64,000 bases of DNA from Actinomycetota bacterium (GCA_020438795.1 JAGQTY010000002.1:1-64000), one strand, 5' to 3'. Counted from the stretch's first letter, positions 1 to 12,739 are shown. The notes: generated by a model from the letters alone, not told the origin. Translations and numbers: made by a program.

Positions 1-769
1 CGAGCACAGCATCGGCCAATTGTGCAGCGCTGCCCACCCGGTTCAGCTCCGCTCCGGCCGGGGGCGGCAAGGTCACATTGGCAGAGACAACCTCGACACG
101 CGCGCCACGGGCCACCGCGGCAGCAGCCAGCGCATAGCCCATCCGGCCACTCGATCGATTGCCGAGGTACCGCACCGGATCGATCTCCTCGCGCGTGCCA
201 CCCGCGCTGATCAGCACACGGAGCCCGGCCAGATCGGTCCCGCGCCCAGCAGCGGCCGCGAGTGCCAGCGAATACAGGGACTCGACCTCCGGCAGCCGAC
301 CGGGCCCGGTGTCGGTGCCTGTGAGCCGTCCGGAGTCCGGGTCCACCACGATGTGACCGCGACCCCGCAGCGTTGCCACGTTCGCCTGTGTGGCAGCGTT
401 CTCCCACATCTCGGTGTGCATCGCCGGAGCCAGGACGATCGGGCAGGTGGCAGTGAGCAGGGTGGCGGTCAGCAGATCGTCAGCAAGTCCGGCGGCCGCG
501 CGGGCCATCAGATTGGCGGTAGCCGGAGCGACCACCACGACTTCGGCCTGCTGCCCGAGCCTCACGTGCGGCACATCGGCGACGCCCTCCCACACCGAGG
601 TGCTGACCTCGGTGCCGGACAGCGCTGCCCAGGTGGGGGCGCCGACGAAACGGAGCGCGGACTCGGTCGGCAGGACGTTCACATCGTGCCCGGCCTCCCG
701 GAAGAGGCGCACCAACCCGCAGGCCTTGTAGGCGGCGATGCCGCCACCGACGCCGACAACCACCCTCAT
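1..769 (-). CDS. coaBC: Phosphopantothenoylcysteine decarboxylase/synthetase, 3' end outside window
   Basis: Bifunctional coenzyme A enzyme: it couples cysteine to 4'-phosphopantothenate and decarboxylates the product to phosphopantetheine. The visible 256 codons cover the N-terminal flavoprotein decarboxylase (GGGIAAYKA start, VVVAPATANLMA, LAPAMHTEMWEN) and the beginning of the synthetase domain (LISAGGTREEIDPVRY, NRSSGRMGYALA). The ATG at 769 has a GGGAG ribosome-binding site five bases upstream. The reading frame is open to the left edge, so about 150 C-terminal residues should lie outside. It follows rpoZ on the same strand after 31 bp, the usual actinobacterial gmk-rpoZ-coaBC order. Confidence 0.95.
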   Translation of the reverse strand, partial: MRVVVGVGGGIAAYKACGLVRLFREAGHDVNVLPTESALRFVGAPTWAALSGTEVSTSVWEGVADVPHVRLGQQAEVVVVAPATANLMARAAAGLADDLLTATLLTATCPIVLAPAMHTEMWENAATQANVATLRGRGHIVVDPDSGRLTGTDTGPGRLPEVESLYSLALAAAAGRGTDLAGLRVLISAGGTREEIDPVRYLGNRSSGRMGYALAAAAVARGARVEVVSANVTLPPPAGAELNRVGSAAQLADAVL

Positions 770-800
770 CAGGTCTCCCGGTCCGGAGCGGCTTGCGCGA

Positions 801-1205
801 TCAGCTCTGGGGTTCGCCGGGGAACTCGACGACCTCGGCCTCGAGTTCACCCTCGACCATGGCGCTGGGGTCCACGGTGGCGGCCTCGATGGCAGCCTGC
901 TCGGCGGCTGCTGCCGCAGCGGCCTCCGCCTGGGCGCGTGCAGCGACTTCGGCAGGATCCTCGGCCTCGGCAACCAGGAGACCCGCGTGAATCTCGCGCA
1001 GCGCGATGCTCAGGGGCTTCTCGTGCGGATGAGCGTCCACCAGGGGGCCGACATACTCGAGGGCATACTCACCCACCTGGGAGTAGTAGCCAGTGATCTG
1101 CCTGGCACGACGGGCCGCGTAGATCACGAGCGAGTACTTGGAGTCGGTCGATGCCAGCAGTTCATCGATGCTGGGATGCGTGATGCCTTCGGGACGTGAC
1201 GTCAT
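801..1205 (-). CDS. rpoZ: DNA-directed RNA polymerase omega subunit
   Basis: Small subunit that helps fold and hold beta-prime in RNA polymerase. The 134-residue protein has the omega core near its N-terminus ([16 protein letters not shown], about residues 22-37) and the conserved segment [12 protein letters not shown]. From about residue 80 an Ala/Glu-rich tail with a run of alanines and an acidic end makes it longer than E. coli omega; such tails are usual in actinobacteria. It lies 178 bp downstream of gmk, so it may have its own promoter. Its ribosome-binding site AGAGGA sits in a duplicated 14-bp unit. Confidence 0.95.
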   Translation of the reverse strand: MTSRPEGITHPSIDELLASTDSKYSLVIYAARRARQITGYYSQVGEYALEYVGPLVDAHPHEKPLSIALREIHAGLLVAEAEDPAEVAARAQAEAAAAAAAEQAAIEAATVDPSAMVEGELEAEVVEFPGEPQS

Positions 1206-1209
1206 TTCG

Positions 1210-1235
1210 ATCCTCTGGTCTCAATCCTCTGGTCT
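1210..1235 (-). repeat. Tandem 14-bp duplication carrying the rpoZ Shine-Dalgarno
   Basis: The 12-mer AGACCAGAGGAT (minus strand) occurs at 1224-1235 and again at 1210-1221, a 14-bp period. The proximal copy supplies AGAGGA at good spacing to the rpoZ ATG at 1205; the distal copy would be a decoy or standby site. Confidence 0.8.
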
Positions 1236-1266
1236 GTTTCCCGTACGACCGGGCGGTTCGGTATGC

Positions 1267-1297
1267 ACTACTTCCGGTGCCAACTACTTCCGGTGCC
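1267..1297. repeat. Tandem 16-bp duplication in the gmk-rpoZ gap
   Basis: The 15-mer ACTACTTCCGGTGCC is present at 1267-1281 and 1283-1297. With the duplication at 1210-1235 it fills much of the 178-bp gap between gmk and rpoZ. No convincing promoter or terminator was recognised in the rest of the gap. Confidence 0.8.
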
Positions 1298-1383
1298 CCA
1301 CCTGTTCCAGGGTCCACCCTGTCCACCAGAGCGAATACCAGCCGGCGGTGCTGGACTCCTGGCGGCCGTCCGTGATTCGTGAA

Positions 1384-1929
1384 TCAGCTGTCCAACAACT
1401 GTAGCAGTTGCTCACTGGATTCCGCGATGTCGGAATTCACCAGCACATGGTCGAACTCGTCCGCGGCGGCAAGCTCATGCCTGGCGAGCCCGAGCCGCCG
1501 CTCGACGGTCGCTTCGTCATCTGTTGCCCTCGATCTGAGCCTGGCCGCGAGTTCTGCGGTGGACGGCGGCGTGATCATGATCAGCACTGCCTCAGGATGA
1601 CTGGTACGCACCTGACGGGCGCCCTGCAGATCGATCTCCAGCAGGACGGAGCGACCTTCACCGAGATGCGCGAGGACCGGCGGTCGCGATGTCCCGTAGT
1701 AGTTGCCGGCGTATTCAGCCCACTCCAGGAAATCACCCTCGGTGATGCCGGTCTCGAACTCCTCACGAGTGACGAAGTGATACTGGACCCCGTCCTGTTC
1801 GCCGGGCCGGGGCCGTCTGCTCGTCGTCGAGATCGACAGCCAGAGGTCGGGGCGTGCCTCACACGCCTTTGCGATCAACGTGCCCTTGCCGACACCCGAG
1901 GGGCCAGAGATGACGAAGAGCCGACTCAT
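1384..1929 (-). CDS. gmk: Guanylate kinase
   Basis: Phosphorylates GMP (and dGMP) to GDP with ATP. The 181-residue protein shows the P-loop GPSGVGKGT (residues 9-17), the GMP-binding segment STTSRRPRPGEQDGVQYHFV, and the downstream stretches DFLEWAEYAGNYYGT and LLEIDLQGARQV typical of bacterial Gmk. Its ATG overlaps the end of mihF by 4 bp, so it is very likely translated from the long pyrimidine transcript, which puts the first committed GTP step next to UMP synthesis. Confidence 0.97.
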   Translation of the reverse strand: MSRLFVISGPSGVGKGTLIAKACEARPDLWLSISTTSRRPRPGEQDGVQYHFVTREEFETGITEGDFLEWAEYAGNYYGTSRPPVLAHLGEGRSVLLEIDLQGARQVRTSHPEAVLIMITPPSTAELAARLRSRATDDEATVERRLGLARHELAAADEFDHVLVNSDIAESSEQLLQLLDS

Positions 1930-2321
1930 GCGCCGGGTCCCTCCTCGGGGTCCCCTGCCAGTCGTGAGGCCAGTCCCCTCAGCTGTTCGGCGCCGAGGTA
2001 CGGTGCCAGCTCCCGGGACAACCGCTCACGCTGCCTGACGCCGAGGGCCGTGACCCGGCGCAACCCTGACACGCCCGCCTTCTGCAGCGCTCTGTCAGCA
2101 CGGGCCTCCCCGATCCCGGGCACAGCCAGCAGCACCTCGCCGATCCGGAGCCTGCTCAACGCCGCGGATTCCTCGTCATCGCGCTGCAACTGTTCGAAGA
2201 ACTGCCCGAGGGTCAGCTGGGAGGAACGCAGTGCCTTCTTCGCATCCGCCCGCAACGTCCTGGCCCGCAATGCCTTGGCCCGGGCCCGCATCCGGTCGAG
2301 ATCACTGAGGTGGGGCCGCAT
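1926..2321 (-). CDS. mihF: Integration host factor, actinobacterial type
   Basis: Nucleoid-associated DNA-binding protein unrelated to E. coli IHF, essential in mycobacteria. The 131 residues contain an N-terminal basic helix (RMRARAKALRARTLRADAKKAL), a middle segment LRIGEVLLAVPGIGEARADRAL resembling the helix-two-turn-helix of mIHF, and the C-terminal LRRVTALGVRQRERL. It is more divergent and longer at both ends than typical 105-residue homologues, with an acidic tail (GDPEEGPGA). The start overlaps the pyrF stop by 1 bp and the stop overlaps gmk by 4 bp. The pyrF-mihF-gmk order is usual in actinobacteria. Confidence 0.9.
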   Translation of the reverse strand: MRPHLSDLDRMRARAKALRARTLRADAKKALRSSQLTLGQFFEQLQRDDEESAALSRLRIGEVLLAVPGIGEARADRALQKAGVSGLRRVTALGVRQRERLSRELAPYLGAEQLRGLASRLAGDPEEGPGA

Positions 2322-3064
2322 CAGTGCTGACCGACCCTGTCGTTGCCGGACAGCAGCACGGCCCGGGCCTCACGCATGCTCTCGCGAATGGCGCGTGTGG
2401 CCTGCACGGGGTCCTCGGCACGCGTGATGGGACGGCCGACAACGAGCAGATCCGCTCCCGCAAGGACCGCCTCATACGGGGTAGCCACCCGTGCCTGGTC
2501 CGCAAGGGCACCATCTGCGGGACGCACCCCAGGCGTCACGATCTCCACACGGTCACCGACGATCGGTCGCAGCCGGGCAGCTTCCTGGGCCGAACACACA
2601 ACAGCGCCCGCACCACAGGACGTCGCGACACCGGCCCAGCGGGCCGCGGTGTCCGCGGGGTTGCCCAGACCGAGCTGCTGCATGTCCATCGGACGCAACG
2701 AGGTGAGTACGGTCACGGCCGTGATCCGGCAGCGCGGCAGCGCGGAGGCCGCTGCCGCGATCATCGCCGATCCACCCGATGCATGCACCGTCAGGTATCC
2801 CGGTTCGAGGCTCTCGATGGCACGAACCGCACCACGCACCGTCGCCGGTATGTCATGGAGTTTCAGGTCCAGGAACAGGTCCGGCTCGGGGGCCGCCTCC
2901 CGCACTGCTGCGACCCCGGGCGCTCCGTAGCGGAGATAGAACTGCAGCCCGATCTTGAGGCAGTCGATGTCGTGTGCCAGCGACCTCGCCCAATCGAGTG
3001 CAGTCTCCAGCTCGTCGGTGTCCAGTGCCAGCGCCAGACGCGCAGGTCCACGATCCACAATCAT
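2321..3064 (-). CDS. pyrF: Orotidine 5'-phosphate decarboxylase
   Basis: Final step of UMP synthesis, OMP to UMP plus CO2. The catalytic DxKxxDIxxT motif is intact as DLKLHDIPAT, in the short (E. coli-like) enzyme subgroup; LALALD near the start and TPGVRP with VVGRPI near the end are the phosphate-binding segments. I chose the ATG at 3064 over one at 3076 because it overlaps the pyrD stop as ATGA and has GGGAGG four bases upstream. That gives 247 residues. The gene ends 1 bp into mihF. Confidence 0.96.
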   Translation of the reverse strand: MIVDRGPARLALALDTDELETALDWARSLAHDIDCLKIGLQFYLRYGAPGVAAVREAAPEPDLFLDLKLHDIPATVRGAVRAIESLEPGYLTVHASGGSAMIAAAASALPRCRITAVTVLTSLRPMDMQQLGLGNPADTAARWAGVATSCGAGAVVCSAQEAARLRPIVGDRVEIVTPGVRPADGALADQARVATPYEAVLAGADLLVVGRPITRAEDPVQATRAIRESMREARAVLLSGNDRVGQH

Positions 3065-4002
3065 CCGGCCTCCCATTCGGTCTCTGATCCTCCATGCGCA
3101 GCCCCGATCAGTGCGGACAGGCTGCCACCACGCTCCCCCACCAATCTATCGAGTTCGCCGGTGACCCGGTCCACGCACCGCGGATCGTTGAGCAGCCCAC
3201 TGCCCACCGATACCGCCGAGGCGCCAGCAAGCACCATACTCAGCGCTGACCCACCGTCGGTGACTCCACCACCGGCCAGGATCGGCAGGTCCGGGGCACG
3301 GGCGTGCACGTCCCACACCGCCTTGAGTGCGATGGGTCGGATGGCAGGCCCGGAGAGTCCACCGAGCCCCGAACCCAGCGCCGAGACACCGGAGTCGGTG
3401 TCCAGCGCCACCCCTCGCACTGCGTTGATCAGACTCACCGCGGCCGCACCCGCGTCCCGGCAGGCGATCGCAACACTGGGGACATCGGCCACGTCACCGG
3501 AGAGCTTGGCCAACACGGGCCAGGCAGCCGGGGTGTTGCGTCTGACCGCATGGACCACGGCCGCGGCTCCACGCGCATCCGCTGCGAAGGGCAAAACACC
3601 CTCCTCCAGGACCGGACTGGAAATGTTGATCTCCAGCGCACTGATCCCGTCACAGTGCCGCAGCGCAGCCGCCACACGGCCGAAGTCGGCCACGGTGGTT
3701 GCGCTGATGCTCACGATGATCCGGGCACCGGTACGCACCAATCGGGGCAGTTCATCGCTCACGAACCCGGCGACGCCCGGACCCGGGGTACCGATCGCGT
3801 TAAGAAGACCGGCTGGCGTCTCGACCAGTCGAGGCATCGGCCGTCCCGGGTGTGCCTCAAGAGTTACGCTGCGCGTGATCAGCGCCCCGAAGCCCGCCAG
3901 GTCGGTGTAGGGCTGCAGCTCCGGCCCGGCGCAGCCGGCGGCCGAGACCACGGCGACGTCGAGGGGCAGAGCGCCGATCACCGCCCGCAGGTCGCTGTTC
4001 AC
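3061..4002 (-). CDS. pyrD: Dihydroorotate dehydrogenase, class 1B catalytic subunit, divergent active site
   Basis: Oxidises dihydroorotate to orotate on FMN and passes electrons to PyrK. The GTG at 4002 overlaps the pyrK stop as GTGA (313 residues); an ATG at 4050 would overlap pyrK by 52 bp. The family fold is clear (NAIGTPGPG, LGGLSGPAIRPIALK, GGGVTDGGSALSMVLAGA). Compared with the Lactococcus class 1 enzymes as I remember them, ITKSVT is ITRSVT and NISCPN is NISSPV: the flavin-site lysine, the catalytic-base cysteine and an orotate-binding asparagine are all changed. The cysteine-to-serine change recalls class 2 enzymes. Because it sits in an otherwise complete pyr operon, I infer an active but divergent enzyme. 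Confidence 0.9.
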   Translation of the reverse strand: MNSDLRAVIGALPLDVAVVSAAGCAGPELQPYTDLAGFGALITRSVTLEAHPGRPMPRLVETPAGLLNAIGTPGPGVAGFVSDELPRLVRTGARIIVSISATTVADFGRVAAALRHCDGISALEINISSPVLEEGVLPFAADARGAAAVVHAVRRNTPAAWPVLAKLSGDVADVPSVAIACRDAGAAAVSLINAVRGVALDTDSGVSALGSGLGGLSGPAIRPIALKAVWDVHARAPDLPILAGGGVTDGGSALSMVLAGASAVSVGSGLLNDPRCVDRVTGELDRLVGERGGSLSALIGAAHGGSETEWEAG

Positions 4003-4783
4003 GGGCCCGCACCGACGAGGTACTCGAAATCGGTGCCGGTCTGCGCCCACAGGATGTGATGACCGTGGAAGACCGCTCCCTCACGGCAGATGCGTGCAAG
4101 CCGCGCATATCCGTCATTTCCCTGCACGGGCAGGACACAGCCCTGACACACTCCGGTACCGCAGATGGGCCCTGCATCCAGGGCGACCTGGTGTGGCAGA
4201 TCCCCGAGCAGGTCGACATACGCCGCGATCTGCTTCGCAGAGCCCGCGGAGTAGACGAGGTCCGGTTCGGGGTCCAGAGAGTCAATTACATGACCCCTGA
4301 TCTGCTCGGCCGTCGCCGGAGCGGGCTCGTGCCGCATGGTGCTGGCCGCCCTGCGCAACTCGAGGCGCCCATAGACGTGTTCACCCAGCAGCAGACACAC
4401 GACACGACAACCGGCCGCGACCAGGGCCTCGGCCAGCGGCACGAGCGCGGCACTGGCCGGGCCGGAGCCCACCAGCAACACGCTCAGAGGAGCATTCGGC
4501 ATCGAGAACGGACGACCGAGCGGAGCGATGACGTTGAGACGGTCGCCACGAGTCCGCGGCGTCAGACCCGCGTGGTGTCCCACGATCACCTCAAGGAGGT
4601 CCTCGGAGTCCACCGTGCGGTCGAGCCACATCTGCCGTCGCAGCAGCCGATCACCGCCCACCGTCACCGCGGCGAACTGACCGGGGCGACTCGGGCCGGG
4701 AGCACCCGACACTGTCAGCACCTGGAACGGGCCGGCATCGCGGACGCCCACCACCTCGGCATCCCAGCAGCGGGGGATCGCCG

Positions 4784-4787
<4 letters not shown>
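3999..4787 (-). CDS. pyrK: Dihydroorotate dehydrogenase electron-transfer subunit
   Basis: Partner of class 1B PyrD, carrying FAD and a [2Fe-2S] cluster and passing electrons to NAD+. In the 262 residues the four cluster cysteines are visible near the C-terminus (CGTGVCQGC, then CREGAVF), and an NAD-binding-like segment [16 protein letters not shown] lies mid-protein. The usual FAD-binding RxxS motif of this reductase family reads RRQMW here, without the serine, and the usual GPLGNGF reads APLGRPF. It overlaps carB by 4 bp upstream and pyrD by 4 bp downstream. Confidence 0.92.
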
Positions 4788-8098
<3,311 letters not shown>

Positions 8099-8100
8099 GG

Positions 8101-9207
8101 TTACCCCATCATCTCGGCGAAGCGGTCGAACAAGTAGGAGGCATCATGCGGGCCCGCAGCCGCCTCAGGGTGGTACTGCACACTGAAGGCCCGCTGCTCC
8201 AGCAGCCGCAGACCCTCGACCACGTCATCGTTCAGGCAGACATGACTCACCTCTGCCGGACCGTACGGCGTCGCGAACTCGCCGTGCCGGGGGGCATCCA
8301 CCGCGAAACCGTGGTTGTGAGCCGTGACTTCGACCTTGCCCGTCCGGCGGTCCTGGACCGGCTGGTTGATGCCTCGGTGACCGAACTTGAGCTTGTAGGT
8401 ACCGAGCCCGAGCGCACGGCCGAACACCTGATTGCCGAAACAGATGCCGAAGAGCGGGCGTTCGGCGTCCAGCACCGCCCTGACCTGCGCCACCGCCGCA
8501 TCGGCCGTGGCGGGGTCTCCGGGCCCATTGCTGAAGAAGTAACCGTCGGCCTGCGTCGCCAGCAGTTCGGAAGGGGTGGTGGAAGCCGGCAGCACCATCA
8601 CTCGCATCCCCCGCTGCGCCATACGGTGAGGTGTCATCGACTTGATGCCGAGATCGAGCGCCGCCACGGTGAATCGGGCCTCGCCCTGCGGCTCCACCAC
8701 GTACGGTTCCGGCGTGGTGACATCGGCAGTCAGATCCGCACCGGCCATGCCGGGGGTCTGGCGCACCTGCCGAACGAGTTCACCCGGATCCTGGTCCGCG
8801 GCGGTACCGCTGAAGATGCCCACCCGCATGGCCCCACCCTCGCGGAGGTGTCGGGTCAGCGCCCGGGTGTCGATGTCGCAGATACCGACGACACCGGAGG
8901 CAATCAGTTCCTCCTGCAGCGACCGGCGACTGCGCCAGTTGCTCGGGATCGGGGACGGATCCCGGGCGACGTAGCCGGACACCCAGATTCGCCTGGACTC
9001 CGGATCCTCGTCGTTCATCCCGGTGTTGCCGATGTGCGGCGCCGTCTGCACCACCACCTGGCGATGATACGAGGGGTCGGTGAGCGTCTCCTGATAGCCG
9101 GTCATGCCGGTGTTGAAGACGGCTTCACCGAAGGTGACGCCCGTGGCGCCGAACGGTCGGCCCTCGAATGATCGACCGTCCTCCAGGACCAGCACCGCCT
9201 CGGTCAT
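8101..9207 (-). CDS. carA: Carbamoyl-phosphate synthase small (glutaminase) subunit
   Basis: Class I glutamine amidotransferase that supplies ammonia to CarB. The 368 residues have the N-terminal CPSase small-chain domain ([16 protein letters not shown]) and the glutaminase with nucleophile cysteine in FGICFGNQ and catalytic histidine in QYHPEA. I start at the ATG at 9207 ([11 protein letters not shown]), whose A is shared with the stop of the upstream membrane-protein gene; an upstream in-frame start at 9324 would add 39 non-homologous residues. Confidence 0.97.
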   Translation of the reverse strand: MTEAVLVLEDGRSFEGRPFGATGVTFGEAVFNTGMTGYQETLTDPSYHRQVVVQTAPHIGNTGMNDEDPESRRIWVSGYVARDPSPIPSNWRSRRSLQEELIASGVVGICDIDTRALTRHLREGGAMRVGIFSGTAADQDPGELVRQVRQTPGMAGADLTADVTTPEPYVVEPQGEARFTVAALDLGIKSMTPHRMAQRGMRVMVLPASTTPSELLATQADGYFFSNGPGDPATADAAVAQVRAVLDAERPLFGICFGNQVFGRALGLGTYKLKFGHRGINQPVQDRRTGKVEVTAHNHGFAVDAPRHGEFATPYGPAEVSHVCLNDDVVEGLRLLEQRAFSVQYHPEAAAGPHDASYLFDRFAEMMG

Positions 9208-9806
9208 CAGAGCACCTCCGAAGGGATCGCCATCTGCTCGCGAAGCATGGCCAGACAGGAATCGAAATCGGACTGTTCCGGCAGCCACAGGCCGGTGCTT
9301 ACCGGTCCGGGCAGGGCATCCCACGTCAGCAGGATCAGGCCATGGCCCGCATAGGACTTCTGCAGCATCCCCGGCACGACCGTCACATCAAAGATGTCGC
9401 AGACCGCGATGGTTATTGGTGGGTAGGACGCGCCGCGATCGATCCGCACCGCCGCACCGCTCCCCGGCCTGACCGGACGGGACCCCTCCGGGGGACCGAT
9501 CACCTCGCCGAACTGCAGCTCACCCCAGGCGGGCCCCCCACCCGCGATCACCCGGCGCCAGAGATCGTGAGCCTGCGCGGTCCCGGCGTACTTGCACCGC
9601 ATCGTCGCGCGGGTCTCGAAATCCACCGGGTCGCTGAGCCGGTCGTAGCCACCCTGCCGGATACCCCGACGTCGCCAGCTGCGCAGCAGGAGCAGCAGGA
9701 GTGCGGCAATCACCAGCAGCGTGAGCCCGGTGAGCAGCAACCGGCTCGGCCAGTCCGTGACGGCCGGCTGCTCGGTGTAGGTGGCGGCCTCGACGAGGGT
9801 CACCAT
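9207..9806 (-). CDS. Conserved single-pass membrane protein of the actinobacterial pyr operon
   Basis: 199 residues of unknown function. One hydrophobic helix ([19 protein letters not shown], about residues 23-41) is followed by a basic RSWRRRG stop-transfer and a soluble domain of about 150 residues. That topology predicts an outside N-terminus and a cytoplasmic domain. A gene of this size and layout lies between pyrC and carA in mycobacteria (Rv1382) and other actinobacteria. It overlaps pyrC by 7 bp and carA by 1 bp, so it is fully embedded in the operon. No enzyme motif was recognised. Confidence 0.85.
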   Translation of the reverse strand: MVTLVEAATYTEQPAVTDWPSRLLLTGLTLLVIAALLLLLLRSWRRRGIRQGGYDRLSDPVDFETRATMRCKYAGTAQAHDLWRRVIAGGGPAWGELQFGEVIGPPEGSRPVRPGSGAAVRIDRGASYPPITIAVCDIFDVTVVPGMLQKSYAGHGLILLTWDALPGPVSTGLWLPEQSDFDSCLAMLREQMAIPSEVL

Positions 9807-11110
9807 TGCAGCTCACCGTCCAGCACCGTCGCAGTGCCTCGATAGAACGTAGCGACCACTTTGCCGGGCAGTTCCATGCCCTCATAGGGACAGTTCCTCG
9901 ACGGCCCCGGGAAGTCAGCCGCCCGCACGATCCACCTGGCGTCCGGGTCGACGAGTGTCAGATTGGCCGGCTCACCGATGGCGATCGGGCGCCCCTGGTC
10001 GGTCATCCGACCGATTCTGGCGGGCACGGTCGACATCCGGTCGGCGATACCGTCCCAGCCGAGTCCGTCACCGACAGTCGCGATCACCACGGAGAGCGCG
10101 GTGGGCAGGCCCAGCATGCCGAACGCGGCCACGTCCCACTCACACGTCTTGTCATCGTGAGTGTGCGGAGCATGGTCGGTGGCCACGATGTCGATGGTCC
10201 CGTCGATCAGGCCGGCGCGTAGGGCATCCACATCCGCCTGAGTACGCAGCGGGGGGTTCACCTTGTAGACCGGATCGTATGTCCGGGCGGTCTCGTCGGT
10301 GAGCATCAGGTGGTGGGGAGTCACCTCCGCGGTCACCCGGAGTCCACGCTGTTTGGCAAACCGGATCAGCTCGACACTGCCGGCTGTGGACACGTGACAG
10401 ATGTGCAGCCGGGAGCCCACATGGTCGGCGAGCAGGATGTCGCGCGCGATGATCGACTCCTCGGCGGCCGCGGGCCATCCCTCGAGACCGAGCTCCGCAG
10501 AGACCACCCCTTCGTGCATCTGCGCGTTCTCGGTGAGCCGATGATCCTGGGCATGCTGGGCGATGACTCCGTCGAACGCCTTGACGTACTCCAGCGCACG
10601 GCGCATCCGCAGCGGGTCGGCCACACATCGCCCGTCGTCGCTGAACACCCGGACCCCGGCCGCAGAGTCGGCCATGGCCCCGAGCCCGGCGAGCCGTTTG
10701 CCTTCGAGGCCGACGGTGACCGCGCCCACCGGCCTGACATCCACATATCCCGCGGCTCTGCCCTGGCGCCAGACCTGGATCGCCACACCGGCGGTGTCGG
10801 TCACGGGACTGGTGTTCGCCATGGCGTGAACAGCAGTGAAACCCCCGAGGGCCGCGGCCGCACTTCCGGTACGGATCGTCTCGGCGTCCTCCCTGCCGGG
10901 CTCGCGCAGGTGGGTGTGGAGGTCCACCAGACCAGGGAGCAGGACCAGACCCTCACCCCGCACGATCCGTGCGTGTGGGTCGCTGGCGTCACCGGGGGTC
11001 CGGATACTCTCGATGACCCCGTCACGAATCACCACATCGACAGGATCGCCGCCCAACGGCCTGGCGCCCTCGATGATGGTCACTTCGGGTTGCGTTGCCG
11101 GCTGGTTCAT
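9800..11110 (-). CDS. pyrC: Dihydroorotase
   Basis: Zinc amidohydrolase that cyclises carbamoyl aspartate to dihydroorotate. The 436-residue protein has the metal-binding [10 protein letters not shown] (residues 63-72), further histidines in AQHAQDH and CHVST, and the catalytic aspartate in ATDHAPH. The length fits the long bacterial dihydroorotase class. The start overlaps pyrB by 4 bp. Confidence 0.97.
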   Translation of the reverse strand: MNQPATQPEVTIIEGARPLGGDPVDVVIRDGVIESIRTPGDASDPHARIVRGEGLVLLPGLVDLHTHLREPGREDAETIRTGSAAAALGGFTAVHAMANTSPVTDTAGVAIQVWRQGRAAGYVDVRPVGAVTVGLEGKRLAGLGAMADSAAGVRVFSDDGRCVADPLRMRRALEYVKAFDGVIAQHAQDHRLTENAQMHEGVVSAELGLEGWPAAAEESIIARDILLADHVGSRLHICHVSTAGSVELIRFAKQRGLRVTAEVTPHHLMLTDETARTYDPVYKVNPPLRTQADVDALRAGLIDGTIDIVATDHAPHTHDDKTCEWDVAAFGMLGLPTALSVVIATVGDGLGWDGIADRMSTVPARIGRMTDQGRPIAIGEPANLTLVDPDARWIVRAADFPGPSRNCPYEGMELPGKVVATFYRGTATVLDGELQW

Positions 11111-12057
11111 CGTGGCGTCCCTTCATCCGCAGGCCCGCCACCCAGCAGCAGGTAGAGCACGGCCATCCTGACCGTCACGCCATTGGCGACCTGTTCCACG
11201 ATCACCGACTGCGGCGAATCCGCCACCGCGTCACCGATCTCGAGACCCCGGTTCATGGGTCCCGGATGCATGACGACGACGTCGTCGGACAGACGCGCCA
11301 GTCGTTCGGAGTCGAATCCGTACCGCAGCGAGAACTCCCGCTCGGTGGGGAAGAACGCCTCGTTCATGCGTTCCCGCTGGACGCGCAGGCACATGACCAC
11401 ATCACTGCCGGGCAGCGACTCGTCGAGGTCGTAGGAAACCGTGGCCGGCCAGGTCTGCACACCCACGGGCAGCAGTGTGGGCGGGGCAACCAGCGTCACA
11501 TCCGCACCGAGGGTGTGCAGCAGCTGCACATTCGAGCGGGCCACCCGGCTGTGGAGAACGTCGCCGATGATGGTGACCTTCACCCCCTCGAGATCCCCGG
11601 TGTTGTTCCGCAGATGTTTGCGCATCGTGTAGGCGTCGAGCAACGCCTGAGTGGGGTGCTGGTGCCGGCCGTCACCGGCGTTGATCACCGACCCGTCCAC
11701 CCAGCCGGAGCTGGCCAGCTGCTGCGGCGCCCCCGAGGCACTGTGGCGGATGACGATGGCATCAGCCCCCATCGCCTGCAGAGTGAGGGCCGTATCCTTC
11801 AGCGACTCCCCCTTGGAGACACTGGAGCCCTTGGCGGCGAAGTTGATGACATCGGCGGACAGCCGCTTGGCCGCTGCCTCGAACGAGATCCGGGTCCTTG
11901 TGGAGTCCTCGAAGAACAGGTTCACCACCGTGCGACCCCGAAGGGCGGGGAGCTTCTTGACCGAGCGGTCGGTGAGCGTCTCCATCTCGGCGGCCGTGTC
12001 CAGGATCAGCACGGCCTCCTCATGGCTGAGGTCATGGGCGTTCAGCAGGTGCTTCAC
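11107..12057 (-). CDS. pyrB: Aspartate carbamoyltransferase catalytic subunit
   Basis: Joins carbamoyl phosphate and aspartate to give carbamoyl aspartate. The 316 residues carry the carbamoyl-phosphate signature FFEDSTRTR (about 48-56), the loop [27 protein letters not shown] and the C-terminal [10 protein letters not shown]. There is no pyrI regulatory chain nearby, as expected in actinobacteria. It overlaps pyrR and pyrC by 4 bp each. Confidence 0.97.
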   Translation of the reverse strand: MKHLLNAHDLSHEEAVLILDTAAEMETLTDRSVKKLPALRGRTVVNLFFEDSTRTRISFEAAAKRLSADVINFAAKGSSVSKGESLKDTALTLQAMGADAIVIRHSASGAPQQLASSGWVDGSVINAGDGRHQHPTQALLDAYTMRKHLRNNTGDLEGVKVTIIGDVLHSRVARSNVQLLHTLGADVTLVAPPTLLPVGVQTWPATVSYDLDESLPGSDVVMCLRVQRERMNEAFFPTEREFSLRYGFDSERLARLSDDVVVMHPGPMNRGLEIGDAVADSPQSVIVEQVANGVTVRMAVLYLLLGGGPADEGTPR

Positions 12058-12704
12058 AACAGGCCTCCCGTGAGCGCAGGATCAGGCTGATTGCGTACGA
12101 GGACCACCTCGTCGACCCCGTCGATCTCGGCCAGCCGGACCCGGACGCTCTCGCCGAGCTTGGTGTCCACGTTCTTGCCCACGTGATCGGCCCGGATGGG
12201 CAGTTGCCGGTGGCCGCGATCCACCATGACGGCCAGGCGCACGACGGCGGGTCTGCCGATGTCGTTGATCGCATCGAGCGCGGCGCGCACTGTCCTCCCG
12301 GAGAACAGCACGTCATCCACCAGCACGACAGTGCTCCCGTCGATCCCCTGCGCCGGGATGTCGGTGTGTCCGAGCGCGCGGGCCGGCCGTAGTTGCAGAT
12401 CGTCGCGGTACATCGTGACGTCGAGGGAACCGCTGGGTACGGGCACCCCCTCGGTCTCGGACAGCTTCGCGGCGAGGCGATGGGCCAGCAGTGTCCCGCG
12501 GGTCGGGATGCCGAGGACCACAAGATCCGTGGCGCCCTTGGCGGATTCGAGAATCTCATGCGAGATGCGGGTCAGGACCCGGTTCAGATCGGAGGAGTCG
12601 AGGATCGCGGTTTCGTCGGCTGGCTCGGTGGCTGGCTCGGTGGCTGACTCATCGGATGACTCATCAGATGACTCGGCCGCGCTGCCCCGCGCGTCCTGCG
12701 CCAT
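12054..12704 (-). CDS. pyrR: PyrR pyr-operon regulator / uracil phosphoribosyltransferase
   Basis: UMP-responsive RNA-binding regulator of pyr genes with weak uracil phosphoribosyltransferase activity. The PRPP-binding motif [13 protein letters not shown] lies at residues 126-138, and IPTRG and RDDLQLRPA are typical PyrR segments. At 216 residues it is about 35 longer than the family, because of an acidic, repetitive N-terminus ([17 protein letters not shown]). The ATG at 12704 has a perfect AAGGAGGT at 12709-12716. It is the first gene of the operon, and two PyrR-type RNA loops lie directly upstream. Confidence 0.96.
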   Translation of the reverse strand: MAQDARGSAAESSDESSDESATEPATEPADETAILDSSDLNRVLTRISHEILESAKGATDLVVLGIPTRGTLLAHRLAAKLSETEGVPVPSGSLDVTMYRDDLQLRPARALGHTDIPAQGIDGSTVVLVDDVLFSGRTVRAALDAINDIGRPAVVRLAVMVDRGHRQLPIRADHVGKNVDTKLGESVRVRLAEIDGVDEVVLVRNQPDPALTGGLL

Positions 12705-12718
12705 GGTGACCTCCTTCT

Positions 12719-12734
12719 ACGCCTCACCGGACGT
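12719..12734 (-). promoter_or_regulatory. PyrR-binding RNA loop, proximal copy
   Basis: Minus-strand GTCCGGTGAGGC (12732-12721) matches the PyrR loop consensus UCCNGNGAGGY. It folds as a five-base-pair stem ACGUC/GGCGU with hexaloop CGGUGA, the CNGNGA hexaloop known from Bacillus pyr leaders. The hairpin ends two bases before the pyrR Shine-Dalgarno (12709-12716), a position suited to translational repression as described for Mycobacterium smegmatis. Confidence 0.8.
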
Positions 12735-12739
12735 GCTGC

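Noticed and set aside
2324-3910. 528-codon open frame antisense to pyrF and pyrD
   Set aside because: Spans two real genes and their junction on the other strand; low-complexity Arg/Ser/Pro translation.
3064-4050. Upstream starts for pyrF (3076) and pyrD (4050)
   Set aside because: Downstream starts give ATGA and GTGA overlaps, and for pyrF a well-placed ribosome-binding site.
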